DNA of 64,000 nt from Pontibacter anaerobius (GTDB lineage Bacteria > Bacteroidota > Bacteroidia > Cytophagales > Hymenobacteraceae). The translations under genes were made by a program, and so were the position numbers. Shown in pieces: positions 48,113 to 58,322 of this stretch. Where the stretch lies: positions 186,001 through 250,000 of the forward strand of contig NZ_JAPFQO010000008.1 in the NCBI RefSeq assembly GCF_026241195.1, written 5' to 3'. The notes under the pieces are model-generated. The model did no database searches. It was not told the origin of the DNA and was given only the letters and a program-made list of their open reading frames with translations. Each line of letters starts with the position of its first letter. Position 1 is the first letter of the stretch.

Positions 48113-49861
48113 CTAAATTCTTGCCTGGTAAGTATAAAGTTGGTAGTATCTCCCCTGCTTTGCCAGCAGTTCTTCGTGACGGCCTTGCTCGGCTATGTGG
48201 CCCTGCTCTATCACCAGGATCTGGTCGGCTTGGCGGATGGTGCTCAGGCGATGGGCTATTACGAAAGTAGTGCGGCCCTGCATCAGATTTTTGAGGCTGG
48301 CCTGTATCAGGCTCTCGCTCTCGGTATCCAGGTTGGAGGTGGCTTCGTCAAGTATAAGTATACGCGGGTCGGCAAGTATGGCCCGGGCAATGGCGATACG
48401 CTGCCGCTGCCCCCCTGATAGCTTCACGCCCCTCTCCCCGATCAGTGTGTCCAGGCCGTCCGGGAAACGGTCTGTAAACTCCTGCACGTGGGCTGCCTGC
48501 ACGGCCTGCATCAATTTGGCTTCAGTGGCATTGGGGCGCGGGAAAAGAATGTTCTGCCTTATCGTGCCCTCAAACAGGAAATCGTCCTGCAGCACCACGC
48601 CCAGCTGGCTGCGGTAGCTCTGCAGGCTTATACTTTGCAGGTCGTGGCTGTCTACGGTAATGGTGCCGCTTTCAGGGTTCAGGAAAGATGCGGCCAGCCC
48701 GGCGATGGTGGTTTTACCGGAACCGGAGGTGCCTACCAGCGCTGTAACAGAACCGGCTGGAGCTTTAAAGCTGATTTCTTTCACCACTTCCTTCCCGGGT
48801 TCATAGGCAAAAGACACGCGGTCAAACACAATATCCCCGTGAATGGCATCGAGCTGCCGTGTCCTGTGCCCGCCCTCACTTTCCAGTGGCGTATTCAGTA
48901 TTTCCTCGGTGCGGTCGAGGCCCGCAAAGGCTTCGGTAAACTGGCTCCCGATGTTGCTCATCTGAAGTATAGGCGCGATCATAAAACCCAGGTATAGCGT
49001 AAAGGCCAGGAAATCGCCGAAGGTCAGCTTCCCGTTCATGATCAGGTAGCCGCCAATGCCCATAATGCCCGCCGAGGCCAAGCCCAGCAAAAGAGTGGCC
49101 GAAGATGTAACCAGGCTGGTGGTGATCAGGCTTTTCTTCACGTTCAGGAAAAGTCGGGTTACGCCGTCTTCAAATGTTTTGATCTCCTGCTCCTCGGCAT
49201 TAAAGCCCTTTATCACACGCACCCCGCCCAGAGTTTCGGTAAGCCGGCCTGTCACCTCTGCATTAATCACGCCGCGCTCTCTGAAAATGGGCCTTATCTT
49301 GCCAAACGCCTTTGTAGAAATAACCCCAAATATCGCCACCGGAATCAAGGCGAAACCTGTCATGAGCGGGCTGATGTAAATGAGCAGCACGAGGCAAATG
49401 AGCGAGGTCAGCACCCCGCCCACCATCTGGGCAAAACCGGTGCCCACCAGGTTCCGCACCCCTTCCACGTCCGTCATGATGCGCGACACCAGTTCGCCGG
49501 TTTTGGTATTGTCGAAAAAGCGGATGGGCAGCTGCATGATGTGCCGCTGCACCTTCGCACGGAGCTGAGAGATGAGGTGCTGCGCCTCCACGCTCAGTAT
49601 CTGCGTGAGGGCAAAAGAGGTGACGGACTGAATAACTATAGCAACCACCACAGCCAGAATCAACCATTTCAGCATGGTAAAATCGCTTTTGGGGATTACA
49701 TCGTCTATCAGGAACTTACTTGCTCCCGGCAGCACCAGGCCTGCCAGGCGACTGATAATGATCAGGACCAGCCCGCTGCCAAGATACTTCCTCCGGGGCC
49801 AGATGATCGTTTTAAAAACCTGACCTACCGATACGTTTTTAAGCTTTTTTGATTTAGACAT
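48113..49861 (-). CDS. ABC exporter with fused permease and ATPase (MsbA/LmrA-like)
   Basis: A 582-residue half-transporter. Six transmembrane segments occupy about residues 25-310. The ATPase has Walker A GTSGSGKTT, Q-loop LGVVLQDDFLFEGTI, signature LSGGQRQRIAIARAIL and Walker B ILILDEATSNLD, with H-loop VIAHRLSTI. The start at 49861 (MSKSKKLKNVSVGQVFK) is preferred to one 16 residues upstream. It should work as a homodimer and export lipids or drugs; the substrate cannot be told. Monocistronic. Confidence 0.93.
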   Translation of the reverse strand: MSKSKKLKNVSVGQVFKTIIWPRRKYLGSGLVLIIISRLAGLVLPGASKFLIDDVIPKSDFTMLKWLILAVVVAIVIQSVTSFALTQILSVEAQHLISQLRAKVQRHIMQLPIRFFDNTKTGELVSRIMTDVEGVRNLVGTGFAQMVGGVLTSLICLVLLIYISPLMTGFALIPVAIFGVISTKAFGKIRPIFRERGVINAEVTGRLTETLGGVRVIKGFNAEEQEIKTFEDGVTRLFLNVKKSLITTSLVTSSATLLLGLASAGIMGIGGYLIMNGKLTFGDFLAFTLYLGFMIAPILQMSNIGSQFTEAFAGLDRTEEILNTPLESEGGHRTRQLDAIHGDIVFDRVSFAYEPGKEVVKEISFKAPAGSVTALVGTSGSGKTTIAGLAASFLNPESGTITVDSHDLQSISLQSYRSQLGVVLQDDFLFEGTIRQNILFPRPNATEAKLMQAVQAAHVQEFTDRFPDGLDTLIGERGVKLSGGQRQRIAIARAILADPRILILDEATSNLDTESESLIQASLKNLMQGRTTFVIAHRLSTIRQADQILVIEQGHIAEQGRHEELLAKQGRYYQLYTYQARI

Positions 49862-50048
49862 AGTTTGACATTTGCCTTCCTGTTGAAGGTATCGAATTAA
49901 TAGGATCAAGCATTTCAGAAATCACGCGCCTACCTGACCCTGCACGGTATTTATACTTACCTGTGAATCTGCTATTTACACAAACTCCTTATTTTACAAG
50001 CCGTACACAATTTAATATCATAATAATTAAACTTTAAAGTATAAAACT

Positions 50049-50261
50049 ATGGCAATTGTAAAAGTAATTGAAGTAATCGCAGGGTCGGAAAAAAGTTTTG
50101 ACGATGCTACAGAGATCGCACTGGCGGAGGCTGCAAAGTCTGTACAAAATATCAAATCTATCTATATTCAGGAGATGAAAGCTAGAGTGGAGAATAATAA
50201 GATTGTCTCCTACGGGGTTAATGCCAAAATATCCTTTGAAGTAGACACCCTTAAAAAATAA
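50049..50261 (+). CDS. dodecin family flavin-binding protein
   Basis: A 70-residue protein: MAIVKVIEVIAGSEKSFDDATEIALAEAAKSVQNIKSIYIQEMKARVENNKIVSYGVNAKISFEVD matches dodecins along its whole length. Dodecins assemble as 12-mers that store or buffer riboflavin or FMN. The flavin-stacking Trp of archaeal dodecins is replaced here by Tyr39 in IKSIYIQEMKA, so flavin binding may differ. Confidence 0.9.
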   Translation: MAIVKVIEVIAGSEKSFDDATEIALAEAAKSVQNIKSIYIQEMKARVENNKIVSYGVNAKISFEVDTLKK

Positions 50262-50271
50262 CCTGTCCGAT

Positions 50272-50313
50272 AAAAAGGGAGGGAGCTATACTTGTAAGCT
50301 CCTTCCCTTTTTT
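50272..50313 (+). terminator. dodecin gene terminator
   Basis: AAAAAGGGAGGGAGCT (50272-50287) pairs with AGCTCCTTCCCTTTTT (from 50297) with one mismatch; the T-run ends at 50313. Confidence 0.88.
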
Positions 50314-50514
50314 ATACTTTATACTTCGGCGTACCCAACGCTTTTCCTTTCATATATCTACCCGTACCGGCATCCGCACTTTCTCTCTCCGGGTAAGTTT
50401 TAAGTTTAGCTCAAAGTATAACACTATCCTTCCGCTTGCAGTAAAAGGCGGTTAATCGTTGCTGCCTGGCTGCACCCGTTCCGGCCGGCAATATTAATCT
50501 GCTTATATTAGCAC

Positions 50515-53055
50515 ATGGCAAAAGACCCTTATCAGAATAAAAACAGTGGCTTTACCGGTTTTGTAACCGTGCGCGGTGCGCGGGAACACAACCTGAAAAA
50601 TATAGACCTGACCATTCCCCGTGACGCCCTGGTGGTGTTTACCGGCGTGTCGGGTTCCGGCAAATCATCGCTGGCTTTTGGTACGCTTTACGCTGAAGCC
50701 CAGCGACGTTACCTGGAGTCCGTCTCGCCGTATGCCAGGCGCTTGTTTCACCAGATGGCGGTGCCGGAGGTAGATGCGATTGAGGGATTACCGCCTGCCG
50801 TGGCGCTGCAGCAGCAACGTGGCACCCCCACCACACGCTCCTCAGTAGGTAGCGTCACCACGCTCTCCAACCTGCTGCGGATGCTGTACTCCCGCGCCGG
50901 CGATTACCCTCCAGGGCAATCCATCATCTATGCGGAAGCCTTTTCTCCGAACACCGCCGAAGGCGCCTGCCCTGTGTGCCACGGCCTGGGCCGAATTTAT
51001 GAGGTAACGGAAAAGTCGATGGTGCCCGATGACTCCCTGACGATACGGGAGCGGGCCATAGCAGCGTGGCCAACGGCCTGGGGCGGGCAAAACCAGCGCG
51101 ACATACTTGTAACGCTTGGCTACGACGTAGACCGGCCCTGGCGCGAGCTGCCGCAGAAGGACCGCGACTGGATCCTGTTCACTGAAGAGCAGCCAGTGGT
51201 ACCCGTTTACCCGGGCTATACGCCGGAGCAAACGCAGCGCGCGCTCAAACGCAAGGAGGAACCGAACTACATGGGCACCTTCAGCAGCGCCAGGCGCCAT
51301 GTATTCCATACTTTTGCCAACACGAACAGTCCACTGATGAAGAAGCGGGTGATGCAATACATGCTGAGCACCGACTGCCCGAACTGCCAGGGCAAGCGCC
51401 TGCGCCCGGAGTCGCTGTCAGTTAAATTTGCCGGGTATGATATCACCCAACTCTCCCGTTTGCCACTGAAGCGGGTGGCAAGTATACTGAAGCCATTTGC
51501 AGAAGGCACCGCCAAAGGGCACGAAAAACAGGAGGCTGAGCATCCGGAGCAGACCATTGTGGCGCAGCGCATTGCCGAAGACCTGGTGGCACGCATAAAA
51601 GTGCTCCTGGACCTTGGCCTGGGCTACCTGTCGCTGGAGCGCAGCACCCCCACCTTGTCGCCCGGTGAACTGCAGCGCCTGCGTCTTGCCACGCAACTGT
51701 ACTCCCACCTTTTCGGGGTTGTGTACGTGCTGGACGAACCATCTGCCGGCCTTCACCCTTCCGATACTCTTGCCCTGCTGCAGGCGCTGGAAGGTCTGAA
51801 AAAGGCAGGGAACTCACTCTTCATTGTAGAGCATAACCTGGACGTGATCCGACATGCGGACTGGCTGGTGGATGTAGGTCCAGATGCCGGTGAGAAAGGG
51901 GGCAAAATACTGTACAGCGGCGCACCGGAAGGGCTGCAGCAGGTGGCAAGCTCTAAAACGGCAAAGTATCTTTTTAACCAGGAAGCCTCACCCAAGCGTG
52001 TGGCACGCACCCCCGCCGGCTGGCTGCACTTAAGTGGCGTTACCCGTAACAACCTTCATCAGCTTGATGTGGCGTTTCCGCTGGGCATCTTTACAACTGT
52101 TACCGGCGTTTCTGGTTCAGGCAAATCCAGCCTGGTGAGCCAGGTGCTGGTAGAACTGGTGGCCGAACATCTGGGGCATGCCATACCTGCAGAGGAGGAA
52201 GAAGGCGAGGAACTGGAGCGTGCAGCACCTATTCAGACCGATGGGCAGATAACGGAGGGAATGGAAAGTATAAAACGGCTGGTCCGGGTAGATCAGAAGC
52301 CCATAGGCCGAACCCCACGCTCAAATATGGCCACTTATACCGGCCTTTTTGACCATGTGCGCAAGCTTTTTGCCGCTACCCCTATGGCGCGCTCCAGAAG
52401 GTACGATGCCGGGCGCTTTTCTTTCAATGTTGCCAAGGGCCGCTGTGAAAATTGCCAGGGAGAGGGATTTGTAATGGTCGAGCTGCTTTTCCTGCCAAGT
52501 GTGTACGCCCCCTGCCCTGTCTGCCACGGCGCCCGCTACAATACTAAAACTCTGGAGGTAACCTACCGCGACAAGAACATAGCCGATGTGCTGGCGATGA
52601 CGGTGGATGCCGCCTGGGAGTTTTTTGAGGAGGAGCCACCCGTGCACCGCGCGCTTACCGTGCTGCGTGAAGTTGGCCTGGGATACCTGCGTCTTGGTCA
52701 GCCTGCCACGGAGCTTTCCGGTGGTGAGGCTCAGCGCATTAAACTTGCCACCGAACTGCAACGGGCACAGCGCGGCAACTCCTTATACATACTGGATGAG
52801 CCTACCACAGGCCTTCACCCCGCCGACGTAGAAAAGCTGTTGGTGCAACTGGATAACCTGGTGGAAGCAGGCAACACGGTTATCGTTGTGGAGCATACCA
52901 TGCGCGTAGTAGTCCACAGCGACTGGGTAATTGATATAGGACCGGGCGCCGGCGAAGAAGGCGGCACAATTGTAGCAGCCGGAACACCTGCCGAAGTAGC
53001 GAAGAACAAGCAAAGCAAGACGGCTCCTTTTCTGAAAAAGAGGCTGGAAGTATAG
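50515..53055 (+). CDS. UvrA-like excinuclease ATPase, short class
   Basis: An 846-residue protein with two ABC modules. Module 1: Walker A FTGVSGSGKSS (42-52), signature LSPGELQRLRLATQ and Walker B VYVLDEPSAGLHP. Module 2: GVSGSGKSSL, signature LSGGEAQRIKLATE, Walker B YILDEPTTGLHP. Zinc sites are CPVCHGLGR, CPNCQGKRL, and CENCQGEGF with CPVCHGARY. UvrA recognises DNA damage; this copy is about 100 residues shorter than the usual 940 and has Pro in the first signature (LSPGE for LSGGE), so it may be a UvrA2-like paralogue involved in resistance or in other DNA binding. The ATG at 50515 follows a TATATTAG element closely. Confidence 0.88.
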   Translation: MAKDPYQNKNSGFTGFVTVRGAREHNLKNIDLTIPRDALVVFTGVSGSGKSSLAFGTLYAEAQRRYLESVSPYARRLFHQMAVPEVDAIEGLPPAVALQQQRGTPTTRSSVGSVTTLSNLLRMLYSRAGDYPPGQSIIYAEAFSPNTAEGACPVCHGLGRIYEVTEKSMVPDDSLTIRERAIAAWPTAWGGQNQRDILVTLGYDVDRPWRELPQKDRDWILFTEEQPVVPVYPGYTPEQTQRALKRKEEPNYMGTFSSARRHVFHTFANTNSPLMKKRVMQYMLSTDCPNCQGKRLRPESLSVKFAGYDITQLSRLPLKRVASILKPFAEGTAKGHEKQEAEHPEQTIVAQRIAEDLVARIKVLLDLGLGYLSLERSTPTLSPGELQRLRLATQLYSHLFGVVYVLDEPSAGLHPSDTLALLQALEGLKKAGNSLFIVEHNLDVIRHADWLVDVGPDAGEKGGKILYSGAPEGLQQVASSKTAKYLFNQEASPKRVARTPAGWLHLSGVTRNNLHQLDVAFPLGIFTTVTGVSGSGKSSLVSQVLVELVAEHLGHAIPAEEEEGEELERAAPIQTDGQITEGMESIKRLVRVDQKPIGRTPRSNMATYTGLFDHVRKLFAATPMARSRRYDAGRFSFNVAKGRCENCQGEGFVMVELLFLPSVYAPCPVCHGARYNTKTLEVTYRDKNIADVLAMTVDAAWEFFEEEPPVHRALTVLREVGLGYLRLGQPATELSGGEAQRIKLATELQRAQRGNSLYILDEPTTGLHPADVEKLLVQLDNLVEAGNTVIVVEHTMRVVVHSDWVIDIGPGAGEEGGTIVAAGTPAEVAKNKQSKTAPFLKKRLEV

Positions 53056-53225
53056 GGATATATTGCCACAGTTCTGCTGCAGCTGCTACACCATAGCCTT
53101 TGCTTGTATGGAGAAAAGGCTCTTAATTGGGTGTAGTAAAATAAGTATGGCGCACATGTTCACGCCATATTTGAAAGATCAGTACCTTGTAGATTCTACT
53201 CAACACGTTAGGCCAGTACCAAACC

Positions 53226-54035
53226 ATGCGCTACTTTTTCCATATCGGTTACAACGGGGGCAACTACAGAGGCTGGCAGCGCCACCCGTATAGCCTTGGT
53301 GTGCAGGAGGTGTTGGAGGATGCTTTGCGAAAAATCCTGAAGGCGCCGGTGGCTATTACAGGTTGCGGACGAACGGATGCAGGGGTGCATGCCAGCCAGT
53401 TCTTTTTCCACCTGGACGTGGCCCAGCCGTGGGAGTTTGACATGCTTTTCAGGTTAAATAAAGTCTTGCCGCCGGATATAGCTGTGTTTGATATAATTCC
53501 GATGGAAGGCTTGCCGCATGCCCGGTTCGATGCCATCCAGAGAAGCTATGACTATTTTATCCATACCTACAAGAACCCCTTTCTAAGCAACGTCAGCTCT
53601 TTATACTTGGTTAAAAACCTGAACCTGGATGCCATGAAAGCGGCTACAGCCCTGCTCCCGCTTTACACCGATTACAAGAACCTTTGCCTCACTCCGGCCG
53701 AGCAGGACAGCACCATCTGTTACATTTCTTCCGCCCATTGGCTTGGCGATAAAACCGGCGACAGGCTGCGTTTCCAGATCTCGGCGAACAGGTACCTGAG
53801 CCGGATGATCCGAATCATAGTTGGCCAATTGTTAAAGGTAGGAATGGGCACGCTAAGTATACATGAGTTCGAAAGCTACCTCACGACAGAAAAGGGGCCT
53901 AAACACCTGACACCGGCTCACCCACAGGGGCTTTATCTGTCTAAAGTCACGTACCCATACCTCAACCTTGCTCCCCGTTTTACCAGTTCAGCCATACTTC
54001 AGAACCAGGAGGAGCGTGGCTGGCACTTACTGTAA
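53226..54035 (+). CDS. truA: tRNA pseudouridine synthase A
   Basis: A 269-residue enzyme that isomerises uridines in the anticodon stem-loop (positions 38-40) of tRNAs. The catalytic aspartate is D51 in GCGRTDAGVHAS. Family motifs also seen are RYFFHIGYNGGNYRGWQRHP at the start, ARFDAIQRSYDYFIH and FQISANRYLSRMIRIIVGQLLKVG near the end. Full length. A weak AAGAAGT/ACTTCTT hairpin overlaps the stop; the lipoprotein gene converges from the other strand. Confidence 0.96.
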   Translation: MRYFFHIGYNGGNYRGWQRHPYSLGVQEVLEDALRKILKAPVAITGCGRTDAGVHASQFFFHLDVAQPWEFDMLFRLNKVLPPDIAVFDIIPMEGLPHARFDAIQRSYDYFIHTYKNPFLSNVSSLYLVKNLNLDAMKAATALLPLYTDYKNLCLTPAEQDSTICYISSAHWLGDKTGDRLRFQISANRYLSRMIRIIVGQLLKVGMGTLSIHEFESYLTTEKGPKHLTPAHPQGLYLSKVTYPYLNLAPRFTSSAILQNQEERGWHLL

Positions 54036-54059
54036 GAAGTCCATACTTCTTGCGGTGGC

Positions 54060-54596
54060 TCAGGTAGTTCGTACCCGTGCCGCCAGTACCTTAAAAAGGA
54101 TGTACAACACAGCGAAAACAGCCATGGCGATAAGAGCCCATCTTTTTTTTCGGTTCATCTCCTGCCAGTAATCCCGGTCGGCTTCGGTTTCTTTTAACTT
54201 CTGCCGGATGGCTGTGTTCGCCATACGTTCTATCTTCAGCTCCCGGTGCAGGGAGTCCAACTGAACCGTATCGGGTAGGTAAACGGTTTTGGTGACAGAG
54301 GTGCTGTTGCATTCCGGGCATCTTCGGTAACGAGTAGCAACATCCGCCTTTGGCACCATCATCGGGGTGGGGAGCAGCCTGCCGGGGCTAAGTACAGGCT
54401 TTGGCTCTATGGCAGGCGGGTAAAGCCTGGGAGGGAAATGCCTGGTCGCGTAAGCCTCTCCGTAGGTGTTGGTGTACGCCTCGTTCTTATCTACATACGC
54501 TGCCAGCTTATCAGTATTCTCATCGAAATACTTTTCCGCCTGGCGTTGTGTGGCGCAGGAGCACAGCAGCAGCAGTAGTAGTAAAGTCCATCTCAT
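54060..54596 (-). CDS. lipoprotein with a C-terminal membrane segment, function unknown
   Basis: A 178-residue protein. The start at 54596 gives MRWTLLLLLLLCSC, a lipoprotein signal (C14 within LLCSC); an ATG nine residues upstream is less likely. A central CPECNSTS motif may belong to a half zinc ribbon. A coiled segment (LDSLHRELKIERMANTAIRQKLKETEADRDYWQEMNRKKR) leads into a single hydrophobic helix (about 152-168, WALIAMAVFAVLYILFKV). A protein with lipid at one end and a membrane helix at the other recalls spanins or envelope tethers, but no homology supports this. Confidence 0.7.
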   Translation of the reverse strand: MRWTLLLLLLLCSCATQRQAEKYFDENTDKLAAYVDKNEAYTNTYGEAYATRHFPPRLYPPAIEPKPVLSPGRLLPTPMMVPKADVATRYRRCPECNSTSVTKTVYLPDTVQLDSLHRELKIERMANTAIRQKLKETEADRDYWQEMNRKKRWALIAMAVFAVLYILFKVLAARVRTT

Positions 54597-54906
54597 GTTT
54601 GCTTCGCGGTTTAATTGCCCCAACCGCCCAGGCTTTTAAAAATCGTTCGCTTGCTGAGTACATACGGAAACAATGGCAGACATGCAGCATCAATCTTAAA
54701 ATATATAGCATTGCGGGTATAAAGTATGGGGCACTTAATTGCACAATCTTACGTGCTGCATCAATGGTAGTATAGTAGGATGTTTTTACACTTTACCTGC
54801 AAGAATTATACTTTAGCCCTGTTCACCGTATACTACACTTAAAAAATACCTGAGCCAATGTAAAAACGCATACTTTTGTAGTTATTTTTATTTACTGTTT
54901 TACCTG
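54597..54906. other. divergent promoter region
   Basis: 310 bases, no gene. The plus-strand -7 element at 54871 is the clearest signal. AAGTATA-type words occur several times. Confidence 0.45.
54871..54878 (+). promoter_or_regulatory. candidate -7 element of the GAF-protein gene
   Basis: TACTTTTG matches TAnnTTTG exactly, 28 bases before the ATG at 54907. No -33 TTTG was found at the usual distance. Confidence 0.4.
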
Positions 54907-55422
54907 ATGGAGTACAGGCAAATTCATTATTGGCAGTATGTGCCGGGGTTAGAGGAGGAGAATGTTCTGGAAGCTGCCTTAGACCTCTCTCAAAAAGGAA
55001 GACACGATGCTTACCTTGCTGAAATCGCATCGTTTATTTCTGAAAACACAGGGGCAAAGTATGTCATAATCGGGCAATTATCCGAGGATAAAAAACATAT
55101 TCACACCCTGGTTTTTATGAAGGACAAGACAGTGCTGGATAACTATACTTATCCTTTAAAAGGCACCCCGTGTGAAGTGGCTGTTGCGCAGCGCTTCTGC
55201 TACCACCCTTTTGACGTGGCCCCCGCCTTTCCGGACGATCTTGAGCTGCAGGAGTTACAGATAGAGAGTTACCTTGGCAGTATACTTTTGTCGGACGATA
55301 ACGAGCCGGTTGGCTTAACGGTACTGATGGATGTGAAGCAGATCGAGAATGCTGCCTTTGCCGAGCACCTGATCATGGTGCTGAGCCCAGCCATAGAAGA
55401 AGAGATCAAAATGCTACGTTAA
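54907..55422 (+). CDS. GAF-domain protein
   Basis: A 171-residue soluble protein that is essentially one GAF domain: FISENTGAKYVIIGQLSEDKKHIHTLVFMKDK, then a central SYLGSILLSDDNEPVGLTVLMD block and a final helix. GAF domains bind small molecules and often feed kinases. A multi-PAS histidine kinase follows 275 bases downstream, so they may act in one pathway, although the spacing suggests separate transcripts. Confidence 0.75.
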   Translation: MEYRQIHYWQYVPGLEEENVLEAALDLSQKGRHDAYLAEIASFISENTGAKYVIIGQLSEDKKHIHTLVFMKDKTVLDNYTYPLKGTPCEVAVAQRFCYHPFDVAPAFPDDLELQELQIESYLGSILLSDDNEPVGLTVLMDVKQIENAAFAEHLIMVLSPAIEEEIKMLR

Positions 55423-55697
55423 TTCCTGTTGCCCAGCCCCGGTTAAGCTACAGTTATCTCTGTTTTACACCGTTTAACAAGTCGGCGGGTATAGGCATAA
55501 TGTATACTCACCCACACTTCCGGTTGCAGATCTCTTTTAAAAGGCCTATCTTGAAAATTACAAGAGGTAAAGCTCAAACACTTCTCTTTGAGAGCGTGCG
55601 TTTTAAGAGCTCCCATCCGCCCGATAGCCTATAGTATGGCTTTGCCGGGCATTTGAACTGTGATAGGAAATGGCCTCTGCCCGAACGAAATGAATCT

Positions 55698-58322
55698 ATG
55701 ACAAAACCTGTTTCCCTATCACCAGAGGTACTACGTGCTTTTGAAACCTTGCCCGATCCATACCTGATCCTTTCACCTGAATTCACCATACTTACTGCCA
55801 GTAAGGCATACTTAGAACTCTCGTTACGGAACCTTGCCGACATACAGGGCAAGTATGTACTCGACGTTTTCCCAGATAACCCCTCGGTAACAGACTGTAA
55901 AGCTACTGCCATGTTAAAAAGCTCCCTGCAGTGGGCAGTGGAACACAAGCAGGTGCATACCATGCCGTGTCAGCGTTACGATTTGAGCCCACCTAATAGC
56001 CCGGAGGTATTTACGGAGAAATACTGGCAGGCCGTCAACACCCCGGTAGCAGACACAGAGGGAAACATTCAGTACATCATCCACAAAGTGGAGGACATTA
56101 CGGCACAGGAATTAGCCAAAAAAAATGAGGTTAACACAAAAATACAGCTTGAGAAACTGTATGGCGAACAGGCTCAGACCCAGGTTCAACTGATTGCGGC
56201 CCGAGCCGATGCCGAGCTGGAGCGCATGAAGCTTTACAACCTGCTGATGCAAACGCCTGCCATGTTCTGCATTTTTGAAGGTCCGCAGCATGTATTCAAA
56301 TTTGTAAACCCGCCCTATCAGGGGCTGGTCGGCGACCGCCCTTTACTGGGGAGGCCCATTGCCGAAGCCATGCCTGAACTTGAAGGTCAGTCTGTTTTAC
56401 ACTTGCTGGACCAGGTATACAGCACCGGCGAAAGCGTTTACGCCTTTGAAACCAAAGTGCAGCTGGACCATGATAATGATGGCAACTTAGGAAATAACTA
56501 CTATAACTTTACGTACCAGGCTGTCCGCAACCTGGATGGTGATATCGATGGCATTATGGTGTTTGCCTACGAGGTAACGGTACAGGTAAATGCCCGCCGC
56601 GAAGTGGAGCAACGCGAGCAAACCCTAAAAACCCTTAACGAGCAGCTAGAGGCGGCTAACAGAGAAATAGAGGCGGCATACGCCGAGCTATCCCAAACGC
56701 AGCAAGCGCTCCAACAGCTGAACAAGGAACTGGAAGAGCGGATTGCAACCAGAACCCGGGAGTTGGAGCGCTCCAAAGCTACCACAGAGTTACAGCGTAA
56801 CCGCCTGCATATGTTGTTTATGGATGCTCCCATTCCCTTTCTAATCCTGGACGGGCCTGAGCATGTGTTCCAGCTCGTAAACCCTTCTTTTCAGAAAATT
56901 TTCCCTGGTCGGGACTTGGTGGGCAAGACGTTGCTGGAGGCATTGCCGGAGTTGGAAGGCACCCCCATCCCAAACATCCTCCATAATGTATACACCAAGG
57001 GAGAGACGTATGAGGGCAATGAATTTCCGCTTATGCTGGCACGCCATGAGGGAGCCGAACCCGAAGAGATCATCTTTACCTTTACCTATCAGCCACGTAT
57101 CGACGAAGAAGGCAAAGTGGACGGAGTGCTGGTGTATGTCCAGGATGTAACCGAACAGGTAAAAGCCCGCCAGGTAGTAGAGCAAAGTGCGCAACAACTG
57201 CAGCTTATTACGGACTCGTTGCCCGTGCTCATAGGTTACCTCGATAAAGACGAGAAATACCGGTTTGCCAACAAGGCCTATGAAGCCTGGTTCCCCATGA
57301 AGTCAGAAGACCTGATTGGAAGGCCGGTACGCGAGATAGTTGGGGAAAAGGCATACCAGGGCGTAAAACAATATATTGACCGGGCCCTGGCCGGAGAGCG
57401 CCTGGACTTTAAGAGTAAAATGCCTTACCGGGAAAACTTCATAAAGTACATCAACACCAGCTATGTTCCTGATATAAGAGAAGGGAAAGTAGCAGGTTTT
57501 TATACTTTAGTGAACGATATTACCGAGCAGGTGCAGAACCTGTTGCAGATAGAGGAGCGTGAGAAAGAAGCACAGGCCCTCACTAAGAAATTAGCCGCAA
57601 CAAACGAAGAACTCATCGCAGCGAATGAACAGTTGCTACGAACGAACCTGGATCTGGACAACTTTATTTATACGGCATCCCACGACCTGAAAGCACCTAT
57701 CTATAACATTGAGGGGCTGGTGCAGGTACTGCTGGAATCCGTTACCACCAATGCTCTTCCGGTTGAGGAAACAGAGCGGGTTAGAACAATGATCGAGGGT
57801 TCTATCAGCCGCTTCAAAAACACCATAGAACATCTTACCGAGATTGTAAAGCTACAAAAGGAAAACAGCCAGGAAGCGGTTGAGATCGACCTGGCGGAGG
57901 TCATACACGATGTAGTACTAGACCTTAACCCACAACTGGAAGCAGCCAACGCCAGCCTGACGCTGGATGTGCACAGTCCCCCCCCTATCCGTTTCTCGCA
58001 CAAGAACCTTCGCTCCATAGTATATAACCTGTTGTCTAACGCCATAAAGTATAGCTCTCCGGAACGAACGCCCGAAATAGCGCTTACCTGCTACCCAGAT
58101 GGAGAATTTAATGTTATTACCGTGAGCGACAACGGTCTGGGCTTTAACAAGGCTGGCAGCCAAAAGCTTTTCTCAATGTTCGGGCGCCTGCACGACCACG
58201 TGGAAGGTTCCGGCATTGGCCTGTATATGGTCAAGAAGATCATAGAGAACGCCGCCGGGCGCATAGAAGTGGAGAGCGAGCCAGGTGTAGGGTCAACCTT
58301 TAAAGTGTACCTGAAGAACTAG
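55698..58322 (+). CDS. multi-PAS sensor histidine kinase
   Basis: An 874-residue kinase without clear membrane segments. Four PAS-like domains are seen: near residue 15 (FETLPDPYLILSPEFTILTASKA), 190 (PAMFCIFEGPQHVFKFVNP), 370 (IPFLILDGPEHVFQLVNPSF) and 510 (LPVLIGYLDKDEKYRFANKAY). Coiled linkers separate them. The HisKA box has H662 in NFIYTASHDLKAPIYNIEG; the ATPase has NLLSNAIKYSS (N), VSDNGLGFN (G1) and GSGIGLYMVKKI (G2). The ATG at 55698 is chosen over an in-frame TTG 15 codons earlier. No response regulator is adjacent, so its partner lies elsewhere. Confidence 0.92.
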   Translation: MTKPVSLSPEVLRAFETLPDPYLILSPEFTILTASKAYLELSLRNLADIQGKYVLDVFPDNPSVTDCKATAMLKSSLQWAVEHKQVHTMPCQRYDLSPPNSPEVFTEKYWQAVNTPVADTEGNIQYIIHKVEDITAQELAKKNEVNTKIQLEKLYGEQAQTQVQLIAARADAELERMKLYNLLMQTPAMFCIFEGPQHVFKFVNPPYQGLVGDRPLLGRPIAEAMPELEGQSVLHLLDQVYSTGESVYAFETKVQLDHDNDGNLGNNYYNFTYQAVRNLDGDIDGIMVFAYEVTVQVNARREVEQREQTLKTLNEQLEAANREIEAAYAELSQTQQALQQLNKELEERIATRTRELERSKATTELQRNRLHMLFMDAPIPFLILDGPEHVFQLVNPSFQKIFPGRDLVGKTLLEALPELEGTPIPNILHNVYTKGETYEGNEFPLMLARHEGAEPEEIIFTFTYQPRIDEEGKVDGVLVYVQDVTEQVKARQVVEQSAQQLQLITDSLPVLIGYLDKDEKYRFANKAYEAWFPMKSEDLIGRPVREIVGEKAYQGVKQYIDRALAGERLDFKSKMPYRENFIKYINTSYVPDIREGKVAGFYTLVNDITEQVQNLLQIEEREKEAQALTKKLAATNEELIAANEQLLRTNLDLDNFIYTASHDLKAPIYNIEGLVQVLLESVTTNALPVEETERVRTMIEGSISRFKNTIEHLTEIVKLQKENSQEAVEIDLAEVIHDVVLDLNPQLEAANASLTLDVHSPPPIRFSHKNLRSIVYNLLSNAIKYSSPERTPEIALTCYPDGEFNVITVSDNGLGFNKAGSQKLFSMFGRLHDHVEGSGIGLYMVKKIIENAAGRIEVESEPGVGSTFKVYLKN

